The notes: generated by a model from the letters alone, not told the origin. A DNA stretch of 64,000 bases from Derxia gummosa DSM 723 (GCF_000482785.1 NZ_AXWS01000008.1:620001-684000); one strand, 5' to 3'; positions 17,330 through 29,349 are shown, counted from the stretch's first letter. Program-made: numbers and translations.

Positions 17330-19834
17330 TCAGTTCAGCTTGAGCGCCTTGCTTTGCGGCAGGCGGATCTTGATGAACTCGTTGTCGTCCGGCTTCTTGG
17401 CGCCGACGTGGCGGCCGACGCTGAACGGATAGTTGTTGTCGTTGATGACCAGCAGCGTCGTGCTGTCGAGGATGAGGATGTCCTCGATCGTCGTGAACGG
17501 CATCGCGAACGGATCGCCGAGGCCCACGTCACCCGCGAGGCCGCCGGCGCTGATCTTGTTGGGATCGCGCAGCTTCATGAGATCGACCAGCTCGGTCTTG
17601 GTCACGTAGTCGCCGGCGGCGCCGAACTTCACCTGGAACAGCTTCTTGAAGCCGTTGAGGTCGCCCTGCGAGCCGTCGCGCTCGATCACGATGCCTTCGC
17701 TCGCGTTGAAGGTCGTGAAATCGCCGATGTTCGTGCCCTTGGCGTCGAGCTTGTACTTCCACTGCTTGCCCGTGTAGCTCTTGGACGCGAGGTCGAATTC
17801 GCTGATGAGCAGCGTCTTGGCGTCATCGCCGGCGAGCGGCTTTTCGAGCAGCGGGTAGAGCGTCCTGGCGTCGGGGCTGATCGCCATGCCTTCGAAGCCG
17901 CCCGAGGTCTGGGCGCGCACCGGGTTGCTCATGACTGTCGAGCGATAGGGCCAGAACAGGCCGGCCATCCACGGCGTGTTGGCGCCGCTCTCGTCCTGCA
18001 TGTTGGTGCCGTCGTCGGTGTTGGCCGGATCGCCGTAGATCGGGAAGTCGCCGAACAGGTAGACGGTGCGGATCGCCGGCGCCGTCTCCTGCACGCGGAT
18101 GAGCGTGCGGAAGTCGAAGCTCTGGATGTCGGCGCGGTCGGCCATGCCGTTGGCGAGGATCAGGCCCGCCAGCGTGTCGGCCATCTGCTGCACGCCGACG
18201 GTGCGGTCCTTGTAGACCTTGCCGTGGGCGTCGCGGTCACTGCGCGGATTGATCTTGGTCTCGATGTTGAAGCGCACGACCTTGGCGTTGGCCACGCGCA
18301 CGGCGGCCTGCGGATGCGTCTTGCCGGCGCCGGTCTCGTAGTAGGCGATGTAGGCCGTGACCAGATCGAACAGGTCCTGGGTGCGCGGCACGACATAGGG
18401 GTCGATGTAGCCCTTGCTCGCGGCGAGCGCCACGCTCACCGGCGACAGCGCGCGGTCGTTCACCTGGCTCGCGCCGCGGAACAGCTTGTCGCAGATGAAG
18501 GTGGACTGGATCTGCGCGGCGGTCAGGTCCTTGATGAGGACTTCGTCGGCGAAGGTGTAGCTGGCGCCGTCGGCGCGGCGGCACTTGCCCGATTCGATGT
18601 ACGGGTCGTGCTTGATGACCGACACGCCGTCCGACGTGATGCCCGAGTCGGTCTCGACGGTGGTCATGAGGTTGTCGAGCGCGACTTCCCAGGCGGGCAG
18701 GGTGTTCTCGGGGCGCAGGTTGCGGCCGCCGCGATGGCCCTGGGCGTCGAACTTCGTGATGTCGATGCGGCCGTCGGCGAGCAGGTAATCGCCGGCCTTG
18801 CCGTCGTTGTTGGCGTCGAAGGCGGCGACGGCGGCGTAGAGCAGGTCGGGGCGGTCGGAAATGATGCCGTTGATGCCGGCCTTGAGCAGCTTGGTCATCT
18901 GGGCGCTGTCGTTGACGGTCCAGGTCACGACCTTGTAGCCGCCGTTCTGCAGCGAGGCGACATCATGGATTTCGGACGTGGCGGGCGTGAGGCCGGGCTG
19001 CGGATTGTTGCCGCGCGCGTAATGCGCGTTGGGGTCGCTCTGGACGCTGTTGCGGTTGTATTTCAGCTCGACGTAGTAGGGCGAGAACACCGGCGTGCGG
19101 GTCGCGCCGTGGGCGAAGGCGTGGGCGCGCACCGCGTTCATGATGCGCAGCGGCGTGCCTTCTTCATTGAGCGGGCTTTGCGCGGCGCGCACCTTCTTGC
19201 CGGCGTTGGCGAAGTCGGGCAGCTCGATGGGGGTGTCGAGCACGACGCCGTTGGCGTCGGTGTGGATCAGGAAGGGGCCGAATTCATCGCCGAACCAGAG
19301 CGTGCCGTCGGCGGCGCGGCGGAAGGATTCGAGGTCGAAGTCGGCGCCGGTCAGCACGCGGTCGGTCGTGAAATGGTTGACGATCGCCCAGGGCACCTTC
19401 CGATTCGGGTCCTTGAGTTCGATGTAGCCCTTGACCGTCACGTTGCCGCTGCCGCCCGCCTTCTCCTTGTAGTCGGCATCGACCTTGTACACGCGCAGGT
19501 TGAAGTCGGCCGAGTTCTCGATGCTGCCGTAGCCGTTGTCGGCCATGACGAGCAGGCCGCCGTCCGGGTCGGGCAGCACGGCCGAGAAACCCTGCACCGG
19601 CTGGCGCGCGAACGGCACGGTCGCGCCGTTGCTGTCGCCCGAGATGTACTGCGCCGACTTCGGGCCGTCGGCGAAGGTCGCGGCGGGCAGGACGGCGCGG
19701 GCGGCGAGCGTGGGCTCGGTGATGTCGGCGACGCTGTTGTTGTCGTCGTCGCTGGAGCAGGCGGCCACGAAGGAGGCGCCGACGAGGGCGGCGATCGTGG
19801 TCAGCCGCAGCAGGCGCGGGCGGTGCAGGGACAT
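17330..19834 (-). CDS. Secreted esterase-like-phytase / glycerophosphodiesterase fusion with interleaved domains
   Basis: An 834-residue lipoprotein (lipobox FVAAC, Cys26). The N-terminal part is the first half of an esterase-like-of-phytase domain (VLPDPDGGLLVMADNGYGS, DGTLWFGDEFGPFLI at about 177-190). At 302-332 there is a segment resembling the last strand of a GDPD barrel (VVTWTVNDSAQM, GIISDRPDLL). The GDPD active-site start appears only afterwards: HRGG at 367, RPENT, E394/D396 and H409-D410, with NIETKINP near 523. The last 200 residues complete the esterase-like half (EGMAISPDARTLYPLLEKP). It is expected to act on phosphodiesters in the periplasm or at the surface. The ATG at 19834 has CAGGAG upstream. 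Confidence 0.82.
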   Translation of the reverse strand: MSLHRPRLLRLTTIAALVGASFVAACSSDDDNNSVADITEPTLAARAVLPAATFADGPKSAQYISGDSNGATVPFARQPVQGFSAVLPDPDGGLLVMADNGYGSIENSADFNLRVYKVDADYKEKAGGSGNVTVKGYIELKDPNRKVPWAIVNHFTTDRVLTGADFDLESFRRAADGTLWFGDEFGPFLIHTDANGVVLDTPIELPDFANAGKKVRAAQSPLNEEGTPLRIMNAVRAHAFAHGATRTPVFSPYYVELKYNRNSVQSDPNAHYARGNNPQPGLTPATSEIHDVASLQNGGYKVVTWTVNDSAQMTKLLKAGINGIISDRPDLLYAAVAAFDANNDGKAGDYLLADGRIDITKFDAQGHRGGRNLRPENTLPAWEVALDNLMTTVETDSGITSDGVSVIKHDPYIESGKCRRADGASYTFADEVLIKDLTAAQIQSTFICDKLFRGASQVNDRALSPVSVALAASKGYIDPYVVPRTQDLFDLVTAYIAYYETGAGKTHPQAAVRVANAKVVRFNIETKINPRSDRDAHGKVYKDRTVGVQQMADTLAGLILANGMADRADIQSFDFRTLIRVQETAPAIRTVYLFGDFPIYGDPANTDDGTNMQDESGANTPWMAGLFWPYRSTVMSNPVRAQTSGGFEGMAISPDARTLYPLLEKPLAGDDAKTLLISEFDLASKSYTGKQWKYKLDAKGTNIGDFTTFNASEGIVIERDGSQGDLNGFKKLFQVKFGAAGDYVTKTELVDLMKLRDPNKISAGGLAGDVGLGDPFAMPFTTIEDILILDSTTLLVINDNNYPFSVGRHVGAKKPDDNEFIKIRLPQSKALKLN

Positions 19835-19986
19835 GCGGTGTTCTCCTGATGATCTTGTGACGGAAATCACAAGGGTCGGAGGCGGCAATGTCCCGGCAAT
19901 GAAAGTGACGCGACAGCCATGTGGCGGCCGGCGCCATCTGCTTGTCAGGAAGTCGGGCTAGACGCGCTGGCGCGCGTCGGCCGCCG

Positions 19987-20526
19987 TCAGGGCTGGAAGG
20001 CGTGGCCCGAGATGAAGCCGGTACAGCTCGGCTGCACGGTGGTGTCGGTGTGATAGACGTTCAGCGAGATGCCGTTGCCGCCGCCGGCCACGTAGTACAC
20101 CGGGTCGCTGAATACGCCGTTGAGCGTGGCGCTGCCGCTGTAGATGTAGCGGCTGGAGAAGGTCTCGCGGCCGCGATAGCTGAGCGCGAGCGGCGTGAGC
20201 GAATAGCCGGTCGATGAGCTGGGACCGGTGTTCTGCGTCACGCTCAGGTAGATCTGCGGAAAGCTGTCCGAAGCCGAGGGCGTCGAGCACTGGAGCGTGA
20301 CCGTCTCGATGAAGTAGCGCTTGCCGGTCGGCGTGGCGAACTGGATGAAGGTGTTGACCGTGTTCGTGCTGATCGTCGCCGACTTGCTCTGCATGAAGGG
20401 GAAGCGGTCGGGGTTGTCGGCGTCGCGGGTGTAGGTGATGACCTGGGCATCGGCCGGTCCGGTACCGAAGCCGGCAACCAGCAGCGCGATGGTCAGCGCG
20501 CGGCGGGCGGTGGGAAGGGAGCGCAT
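19987..20526 (-). CDS. Secreted protein A of a paralogous pair
   Basis: A 179-residue protein with signal peptide (ALLVAGFGTGPADA/Q). The mature part starts with RDADNPDRFPFMQSKSATI and contains FIQFATPTGKRYFIETVTLQC and the terminal CTGFISGHAF. The same three blocks recur in the protein encoded at 21162-21695, so they are tandem paralogues. One disulfide between the two conserved Cys is plausible. The function is unknown. It is the third gene of a minus-strand run that starts with the PEP-CTERM gene. Confidence 0.75.
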   Translation of the reverse strand: MRSLPTARRALTIALLVAGFGTGPADAQVITYTRDADNPDRFPFMQSKSATISTNTVNTFIQFATPTGKRYFIETVTLQCSTPSASDSFPQIYLSVTQNTGPSSSTGYSLTPLALSYRGRETFSSRYIYSGSATLNGVFSDPVYYVAGGGNGISLNVYHTDTTVQPSCTGFISGHAFQP

Positions 20527-20631
20527 CGGGAGTCTCCTGCTTGATCTTGGTCGAGCGCGGATGATGGTTCGGGCACGGTCTCGTCCGACTGGCCGGATCT
20601 GCCCGGTCGTCGGGAGGTGGCGCGGGCAGGC

Positions 20632-21165
20632 TCAGCGGCCGGCGCCGGGGTCGGGGAGCACGAGCATCTGGCGGCCATCGGGGAGCTGGCGCACCTCGGG
20701 CACCGGGCCGCCGGGCTGTGCGGAGCCGAGGGGCGCGGGAGTGTCGTCGATCAGGCTGAGCTGCTGCACGCGGCGTCCGCCGACGACGCGGGTTTCGACG
20801 CGGGCGCCTTCGGGGGGCGTGACGACCGGGACTCGGTCGTCGGTGCGAGCCTTGGCCGGCGGACAGGCGGGCGGCTGGATGGCGGCAGGCGCGGGCCGGT
20901 CGCCCTCGACCGGGCCGGGGGCGGTGATGTTGAGCATGCGGGCGCCACCGGGCAGGACGACCGCGCAGGTTGCGGCGGCCGGCGTGGCGGATGGCGCGGC
21001 GGCCAAGGCCGCCCGGCCGACCGGCGCGGGCGGTGCCGGCAGCGCCTGCACCTGGATCCTGGGGGCTTCGCCGCTGGCGGGCGGCGGTGCCGCGCCGGCG
21101 GTCTCGCCCATGACGCCGGACAGAATCAGCAGCGCGATGACCGAACGTGAGCGAATCGGGTTCAT
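20632..21165 (-). CDS. Secreted proline/alanine-rich protein
   Basis: A 177-residue protein with signal peptide (SVIALLILSGVMGETAGA). The mature part is rich in Pro, Ala and Gly and probably disordered (APPPASGEAPRIQVQALPAP), ending in an RQLPDGRQMLVLPDP segment. Its ATG overlaps the stop of the upstream paralogue by four bases, so it is translationally coupled to it. No homologue was recognised. Low-complexity composition makes the call weaker than for its neighbours, but the signal peptide and the overlap favour a real gene. Confidence 0.6.
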   Translation of the reverse strand: MNPIRSRSVIALLILSGVMGETAGAAPPPASGEAPRIQVQALPAPPAPVGRAALAAAPSATPAAATCAVVLPGGARMLNITAPGPVEGDRPAPAAIQPPACPPAKARTDDRVPVVTPPEGARVETRVVGGRRVQQLSLIDDTPAPLGSAQPGGPVPEVRQLPDGRQMLVLPDPGAGR

Positions 21166-21695
21166 TGGGCCAGCGGGAGCGTGTGGCCGACGATGGTGCC
21201 GGAGCAGCTCGTGGCGCTCGAAGCCTCGGTGTGGAAGATGTTGTAGAAGATGCTGCGGCCGCCATTCGTGTCGAAGATGTTCGGATCGGAGTACGCGCGC
21301 AGCTGGGCCGTGCCCGTCCAGTACCAGCCGCCGAAGGGCGCCGGGCCGATGCGGGTCATGATGAACGGCGTGATGTAAGAGGACTGCAGGAAGTTGGCGC
21401 CGGTCTTCTGCAAGGTCGCGAGCTGGACCAGCGTTATCTGGTCGGTTGACGACGCCGTGGTGCAGACCAGACTCGCCTGGTCGATGAAATAGCGGAAGCC
21501 GAGCGGCGTGGCGAACTGCACGAAGCCGTTGACGTAGGGCGAGCTCGGCCCGCCACTGGCGCTCATCGTGAAGGGAGCGCGATCGGGGTTCTCGACATCG
21601 CGCATCGGCGTCGAGTATTGGGCGGCGGCCGGGCCGGCGAGGCCGGCGAAGGCGAGGGCGGCGGCAAGCCGGCGGAGCGGGATCGGGGTGTGCAT
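21162..21695 (-). CDS. Secreted protein B of a paralogous pair
   Basis: A 177-residue protein with signal peptide (LAAALAFAGLAGPAAA/Q). Blocks RDVENPDRAPFTMSASG, FVQFATPLGFRYFIDQASLVC and CSGTIVGHTL match the protein at 19987-20526 at the same relative positions, so the pair arose by duplication with the proline-rich gene between them. It is rich in aromatic residues in the second half (GGWYWTGTAQLRAYSD), as in extracellular beta-sandwich proteins. The function is unknown. Confidence 0.75.
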   Translation of the reverse strand: MHTPIPLRRLAAALAFAGLAGPAAAQYSTPMRDVENPDRAPFTMSASGGPSSPYVNGFVQFATPLGFRYFIDQASLVCTTASSTDQITLVQLATLQKTGANFLQSSYITPFIMTRIGPAPFGGWYWTGTAQLRAYSDPNIFDTNGGRSIFYNIFHTEASSATSCSGTIVGHTLPLAQ

Positions 21696-21764
21696 GCGGG
21701 TTTCCTCGGGACGTGACGGACTGCGCGGATGGGCCTTGGCGGCGCGTGGGATGGACTGCGCGGA

Positions 21765-22625
21765 TCAGCCCTCGCGGCGTGCGCGACGGCGGGAAACGGC
21801 GAAGGCGACGGCGGGCAGGCCGGCCAGCACCAGCAGCAGCGCGCCCGGCTCGGGCACCGGCGCGGCGAGCGCGAGGCCGGCGTTGTAGAAGCCGTTGCCG
21901 ATGCCGCCGAGGTTGGCGAGGCTGGCCGCGCCCGAGCCGGCAAAGCTGTAGAGCGCCGATGGCCCCACGCCGTCATTGCCGATCACCAGGAAGCGACCGT
22001 GGGCCGCGTCCCAGGCGAGCCCGCCATTGAAGGCGAGGCTGCCGTCGCCGAGGTCGAACAGGGTGGTGGCGGTGGGCGTGCCGCCGCCGAGGTCGATGCG
22101 GGTGACGCGGCGCGCGATGCCGAGGTCGTCGCTGCCGATGGCGTAGAAGGCGCCGCCGCCCCAGGTCAGGCCCGAGTAGTAGCCGGCGCCGAGGCTGCCG
22201 ACCGCGCTCGCGCCGCCGGCGCCCACGCTGTAGAGCGTGCTGGCGCCGACGCCGTCGAAGCCGATCGCATACAGCCCGCCGGTGCTGGCGGCAAGGCCGC
22301 CGGTAAATCCGCTGCCGAGGGCGATCGGCGTCGAGATCGAGCTCGGCGCGCCGGCGCCGAAGCTCGTGAGCCAGGAATTGCCGAGGCTGTCGTTGCCGAT
22401 CGCGTAGAAGTTGCCGCCGCCCCAGGTCAGTCCGCCGTTGAAGGCAAGGCTGCCATCGCCGACGGCGCTGCTGCTGCCGCCGAGCCGGGTGAAGACGTTG
22501 CCGAGGCCGTAGTCATCGGCGCCGAAGGCATAGAGCGGGTCGGCCGGCAGGCTGGCATGGGCCGGGAGGCCCGCAAGGCCGAGCGTGAGCAGGGCGACGG
22601 CGCGCAGGCTGGTGGTGGACGGCAT
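21765..22625 (-). CDS. PEP-CTERM sorted repeat protein
   Basis: A 286-residue exported protein. It has an N-terminal signal peptide (ALLTLGLAGLPAHA) and a C-terminal sorting signal VPEPGALLLVLAG followed by a hydrophobic helix and RRRARR, the classic exosortase substrate tail. Between them lie four to five repeats of about 40 residues with a core like GLTWGGGNFYAIGNDSLG, possibly a beta-propeller. Such proteins are processed by exosortase (EpsH/XrtA type) and exported to the surface or EPS. No exosortase is in the window. The ATG at 22625 is preceded by GGAGGAAA. It heads the secretome block. Confidence 0.85.
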   Translation of the reverse strand: MPSTTSLRAVALLTLGLAGLPAHASLPADPLYAFGADDYGLGNVFTRLGGSSSAVGDGSLAFNGGLTWGGGNFYAIGNDSLGNSWLTSFGAGAPSSISTPIALGSGFTGGLAASTGGLYAIGFDGVGASTLYSVGAGGASAVGSLGAGYYSGLTWGGGAFYAIGSDDLGIARRVTRIDLGGGTPTATTLFDLGDGSLAFNGGLAWDAAHGRFLVIGNDGVGPSALYSFAGSGAASLANLGGIGNGFYNAGLALAAPVPEPGALLLVLAGLPAVAFAVSRRRARREG

Positions 22626-22726
22626 TCGTTTCCTCCGGGATCGGTGATCGCTGGCGGATGCCGACGCGGCCGACATCCGATGGAACCGGGGGGAAATCGA
22701 GGTTTTTTACCAGTCCTGACTCAGGT

Positions 22727-22769
22727 TTCCCGCCTGTTTCGTGAGAAATAACACCGAATCAGGCGGGAA
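22727..22769. repeat. 10-bp inverted repeat upstream of the PEP-CTERM gene
   Basis: Arms TTCCCGCCTG (22727-22736) and CAGGCGGGAA (22760-22769) flank a 23-base spacer. It lies between the chemoreceptor stop and the PEP-CTERM start, about 100 bases upstream of the latter. It may be an operator or the chemoreceptor terminator. There is a T-run at 22703-22708. Confidence 0.45.
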
Positions 22770-22849
22770 CCGCTTGTGTAACGAGGATTGTCCAAGGCCA
22801 ACAGCCGCGCCCGCCGATGGACGGCCGTGCGGCGCTCGCGGGCGGTAAC

Positions 22850-24400
22850 TCAGGTCGCAAGCCGGAAGCGGCCGACCAGCGCGGCGAGCGCCCGCGCCTG
22901 CTCGGTCAGGCTGTGCGCGGCGGCGGCGGTCTGCTCGACGAGGGCCGAGTTCTGCTGGGTCATGCCGTCGAGCGCGCCGACCGCGCTCGACACGGCGCCG
23001 AGGTCGCCGCTCTGATGCTCAGTCGCGCCGGCGATCTCGCCCATCAGTGCGTCGAGTCGCGCGATGCTGCGGCCGACCGCCTCCATCGCGCCGCGCGCCT
23101 CGGTGGCAGTGCGATGCCCGCCCTCGATGCACGCGAGCGAGTCCCGGATCAGCGCGCGGATCTCGGCGGCGGAATCGGCGGCGCGCTTGGCAAGGCCGCG
23201 CACCTCGGCCGCGACGACGGCAAAGCCGCGCCCCTGCTCGCCGGCACGGGCGGCCTCGACCGCCGCGTTGAGCGCGAGCAGATTGGTCTGGAAGGCGATG
23301 CCATCCATCGTCGCGACGATGTCGCCGATGCGGCCCGAGGCGGCGGCGATGTCGGCCATGGTCGTGGCCACGCGCTCGACCACCGCACTCGCGTCATGGG
23401 TCATGCGCGCGGTGTCGGCCGCGACGCCGCGTGCCTCGCGCGTGCCGTCGGCATTGCCGTTCACGGCGCGTGCCAGCTGCTCGATCGAGGCACTGGCCTG
23501 TTGCAGGCTGCCCGAGGCGCGCTCGGTGCGCTGCGACAGGTCGAGGTTGCCTGCCGATACTTCGCCTGCCGCATGCTCGATCTCGTTCGCGCCGGCCTGG
23601 ATGTTGCCGACCAGGCTGCGCAGGCCGGCCGTCATGTCGCGCAGCGCGCCGAGCAGCCGGGCCACGTCGTGCCGACCTTCGGCATGGATGGCGAGGGCGA
23701 GATTGCCGTCCGCCACTTCCTCGGCGATGCGGATGGCCTGCTCGACCGGTCGCCGGATCGAACGGGCGATCACCGCGCCCAGCACGCCGAAGGCCGCGAG
23801 CGCCGCGAGCGCGCAACCGGCCAGCGTCCAGCGGATGCGCGCCGCGAAGGCGGTCTGCCCGGCCACCGAGGCAGTCGAGGCGGCGAGCGTGTCGCGGTGG
23901 ATCTCGTCGAGCGCAACCTCGGCGCGATGAATCGCCGGCTTGGCGGCGAGACCGGCATCGGCGGCGATCGCGGCGTCGGATACGCGACCGTTGGCGATGT
24001 CGTCACGCAGGCGGGCGAACAGCCGGCGGTACTCGGCCACGTCGGCGCGCGCGGCGGCAAGGCGCCGCGCGTGCTCGGACGCGAGGCCGGCGAGGTCGCC
24101 GTCCTGCGCGAGTTCGTCGAAGCGCTGGCCGGCGTCATCCCATTTCTTCAGGTAGGGCTCGAAGCGGTCTGGGTTGCCGGCGCCGAGTTGCAGATCCTTC
24201 TCGAAGCGGCGCAGCTGCATCACCTGCTGGCGCAGGCTGGCGACGGCGTCGCTGCGATGCAGGGCGGCGAGCATCTGCTGCTGGGCGACATCGAGCCGGT
24301 CAAGCGCGCTGATGCCAACGCCGCAGACGAACACGAGGGCGAGCCCGCAGCTGCCGAGCAGCAGGCCGAGCTTTCGGGAGATGGAGAGGCGGTCGAGCAT
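22850..24400 (-). CDS. Methyl-accepting chemotaxis protein
   Basis: A 516-residue chemoreceptor. TM1 spans about residues 10-31 and TM2 191-212, enclosing a periplasmic helical ligand domain of roughly 155 residues (with an [20 protein letters not shown] block). Then come HAMP ([21 protein letters not shown]) and the signalling domain with the hairpin tip [20 protein letters not shown] and [17 protein letters not shown]. It relays ligand occupancy to CheA/CheW; no other chemotaxis gene is in the window. The ATG at 24400 is chosen because the basic/hydrophobic TM1 begins there; an upstream in-frame start at 24460 would place a non-membrane leader first. The ligand is unknown. Confidence 0.92.
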   Translation of the reverse strand: MLDRLSISRKLGLLLGSCGLALVFVCGVGISALDRLDVAQQQMLAALHRSDAVASLRQQVMQLRRFEKDLQLGAGNPDRFEPYLKKWDDAGQRFDELAQDGDLAGLASEHARRLAAARADVAEYRRLFARLRDDIANGRVSDAAIAADAGLAAKPAIHRAEVALDEIHRDTLAASTASVAGQTAFAARIRWTLAGCALAALAAFGVLGAVIARSIRRPVEQAIRIAEEVADGNLALAIHAEGRHDVARLLGALRDMTAGLRSLVGNIQAGANEIEHAAGEVSAGNLDLSQRTERASGSLQQASASIEQLARAVNGNADGTREARGVAADTARMTHDASAVVERVATTMADIAAASGRIGDIVATMDGIAFQTNLLALNAAVEAARAGEQGRGFAVVAAEVRGLAKRAADSAAEIRALIRDSLACIEGGHRTATEARGAMEAVGRSIARLDALMGEIAGATEHQSGDLGAVSSAVGALDGMTQQNSALVEQTAAAAHSLTEQARALAALVGRFRLAT

Positions 24401-24613
24401 GGGATGGTCCGGGCAGACGAGCGGGAAGGCGCCATCGTCCGCGTGCGTCCGCGAAGCCATGGCCGCGAGCAGCGGCGCAATCTGCGCTCACTTCGCGGGA
24501 CGGCCGACATGAGGTCGTCACGCGCGCATGCAAGCGGGCTGCGGCATGGCGTTCGACGGTGCTTGACCGCGCGCAAGCCCGGCGTGTCCGGGCGGGCCGC
24601 GCCGGCATGACGG

Positions 24614-24641
24614 CTTGAAACACCCCGCCCGGGCCGCATCT
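24614..24641 (+). promoter_or_regulatory. Sigma-32 (heat-shock) promoter of clpB
   Basis: CTTGAAA at 24614-24620 matches the -35 consensus exactly. CCGCATCT at 24634-24641 matches CCCCATnT at seven of eight positions, with a 13-base spacer. Initiation near 24648 would leave a leader of about 35 bases before the clpB ATG. Confidence 0.75.
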
Positions 24642-24682
24642 GCTGCCCATCGAAGACTCACCGGGTCAGACCAAGACAAGCC

Positions 24683-27271
<2,589 letters not shown>

Positions 27272-27388
27272 GCGGCCCGCGCATCGCACCGTCGCTCATC
27301 GTCGGGCGACGACCCGATCCGGAGCCATCCCGTGATGCCGGTCGTCCGCAACCCGCCGGCACCGTAGAGGTGCGGTGGCCCGCAATGG

Positions 27389-27425
27389 AAAAACGCCTGC
27401 CGGCGATGAACCGGCAGGCGTTTTT
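27389..27425. terminator. Bidirectional intrinsic terminator after clpB
   Basis: A perfect 15-base inverted repeat (AAAAACGCCTGCCGG/CCGGCAGGCGTTTTT) with a 7-base loop gives a GC stem with a T-run on both strands. It serves clpB on the plus strand and the 96-residue gene on the minus strand. Confidence 0.92.
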
Positions 27426-27453
27426 CATGAGCCCTTGCTGCGCCGCGACTGGA

Positions 27454-27744
27454 TCAGAGGCTGCCGCGTCGCACCAGATTGCGGCGGTAATGCGCGAAAA
27501 GCACATCAGTGGAAACCGGCTTCGATTCGCCGACCGGTGGTGGCTGGAGCGCCTGATAGCGCGTGCGCATCTCGAAATGGTGGGCCGCGAGTTCTGGCGA
27601 AACCAGCCGCACCTGGAAGCCCGCGACAAATGACCCGGTGCTCTGGGACATGCCTTCGCTGTGTGCGTCCATGTAATCGTCGAACAGCCTGAGCAGTGAG
27701 TAGGGACCGGCGCCGGGCGGTCTGATTTCGACGCTATAGGCCAT
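27454..27744 (-). CDS. Uncharacterised 96-residue protein
   Basis: Not recognised. It begins MAYSVEIRPPGAGPYSLLRL, has a mixed acidic region (FDDYMDAHSEGMSQSTGSFV) and ends basic (LFAHYRRNLVRRGSL). No signal peptide or TM segment is seen, so it is probably soluble. The ATG at 27744 has AGGAAA upstream. It is a single gene bounded by the clpB terminator and a 300 bp divergent intergenic region before the patatin gene. Confidence 0.6.
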   Translation of the reverse strand: MAYSVEIRPPGAGPYSLLRLFDDYMDAHSEGMSQSTGSFVAGFQVRLVSPELAAHHFEMRTRYQALQPPPVGESKPVSTDVLFAHYRRNLVRRGSL

Positions 27745-28044
27745 CTTTGATTTCCTGGTACTGGGCAAGCCGGCGGCGGTCTGGGTGACTGGCGCCAACT
27801 ATGCCTCTCCGACTCTACGGAGCGGATTCTGCTTTCAGAAGGTCATTTTTCGCTTGCATTTGTAGCGCAAGGCGATGGTTTCTTATCGCGGAATAATGAA
27901 AACGATTAAATCCCGCATGGTGATGCGAAATACCGCGAGGCCGAATATGCCGGATTTGCTCCCCTCCGACGAATGCGCAACATTTGTGCGTCGCAGCAGT
28001 TTCACTGTTCCAAGCAAAACCGGTTCTCCGCAAAGGAAGCGCGA
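27745..28044. other. 300 bp AT-richer divergent intergenic region
   Basis: It holds no recognisable gene. It is visibly richer in A/T than the flanking genes (for example around 27880-27925) and should carry promoters for the 96-residue gene (minus) and the patatin gene (plus). I could not assign a specific -35/-10 pair with confidence. Confidence 0.5.
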
Positions 28045-29238
28045 ATGCCCCGTGATGACGATCGAAAGCAGCTATCCACACTCGTCGTGCGCCCGGTGCG
28101 CCGGCAACTGCCGTGGGAAACGATCTGCCTGGTGCTGCAAGGCGGCGGGGCGCTCGGTTCCTATCAGGCCGGCGTTTACGAAGGGCTGGATGAGGCCGGC
28201 ATCGAACCCGACTGGGTCGCGGGCATTTCGATCGGCGCGCTCAACAGCGCGATCATCGCGGGCAATCCACCCGAAATGCGGGTGCGGCGTCTGCGCGACT
28301 TCTGGAACCGCATTTGCCGGCCCGCCGTATCGCTGCCGACCACCGAGGTAATCCATGCGGCCATCGAGCCGCTGGGCGGCGAGGTGCGGCGGCTATTCAG
28401 TGCCTTCGAGGCCTGGCGCGCAGTGAGCGAAGGGCAGGCTGGCTTCTTCGCACCGAGGTTTCCGCCGTTCGCGGCGCTCGGCATGCGGGTGGGAACGGCG
28501 GGCGCGAGCTACTACGACACCTCGGCGCTCAAGGCGACGCTGGAGGCGCATGCCGATTTCGACCGCATCAACGACGGGCCGATGCGCGTGTCGGTCGGCG
28601 CGGTGAACGTGCGCACCGGCAACTTCGCCTACTTCGACAATCGCCGCACTCGGCTGCGGCCCGAGCATTTCATGGCCTCGGGCGCGCTGCCGCCGGCCTT
28701 TCCGGCGGTGGAGATCGACGGCGAGTACTACTGGGACGGCGGACTGGTGTCGAACACGCCACTGTCGGAGGTACTGGGGGCACGGCCCCGGCGCGACACG
28801 CTGGCCTTCCAGGTCGACCTGTGGAGCGCGATCGGCGTGTTGCCCGATTCGGTGTTCGACGTGCAGGAGCGCGTCAAGGACATCCAGTATTCGAGCCGTA
28901 CCCGCATGGTGACCAACCTGTTCGCGAACGAGCAGCACTACCGCCGCATCCTGCGCGAGGTGATCGAGCGGCTGCCCGAGGGTTCCTGCGACAACGACGC
29001 CTGGTGTCGCCAGGCACGCGAACTCGCCTGCGGCAAGCGCTATGGCGTCATCCACCTGATCTACCAGGGCAAGGAATGGGAAGGGCTGTCGAAGGACTAC
29101 GAGTTCGGCCCGCTGACGATGCGCGACCACTGGCAGAGCGGCCTCGACGACATCCGCGCTTCGCTTGCGCATGACGACTGGCTGCAACTGCCGCCCGAGG
29201 GCCAGGAGTTTGTCGCGCACGATTTCCGGCGTGCCTGA
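28045..29238 (+). CDS. Patatin-like phospholipase with DUF3734-type C-terminus
   Basis: A 397-residue acyl hydrolase. It has the oxyanion-hole motif QGGGALGSYQAGV, the nucleophile elbow GISIG with S62, and the DGG catalytic Asp at D231 (YYWDGGLVSNTPL), forming the Ser-Asp dyad of patatins. The C-terminal 130 residues (DIQYSSRTRMVTNLF, HLIYQGKEWEGLSKDYEFGP) fit the DUF3734 extension found in this bacterial subgroup. It probably cleaves phospholipids or other acyl esters in the cytoplasm or at the inner membrane. The ATG at 28045 has AAAGGAAG upstream. It is monocistronic. Confidence 0.9.
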   Translation: MPRDDDRKQLSTLVVRPVRRQLPWETICLVLQGGGALGSYQAGVYEGLDEAGIEPDWVAGISIGALNSAIIAGNPPEMRVRRLRDFWNRICRPAVSLPTTEVIHAAIEPLGGEVRRLFSAFEAWRAVSEGQAGFFAPRFPPFAALGMRVGTAGASYYDTSALKATLEAHADFDRINDGPMRVSVGAVNVRTGNFAYFDNRRTRLRPEHFMASGALPPAFPAVEIDGEYYWDGGLVSNTPLSEVLGARPRRDTLAFQVDLWSAIGVLPDSVFDVQERVKDIQYSSRTRMVTNLFANEQHYRRILREVIERLPEGSCDNDAWCRQARELACGKRYGVIHLIYQGKEWEGLSKDYEFGPLTMRDHWQSGLDDIRASLAHDDWLQLPPEGQEFVAHDFRRA

Positions 29239-29349
29239 ACGCCCTCGTGCGAATCCTGGCGGCCTCGCTTGGATCCGGGTGCGAGGTCGGCCCCCAGCCG
29301 TCGGGTTCGCGTGTCTGGCGCTGACGCATCGTGATCGGCCCGATGCGGT

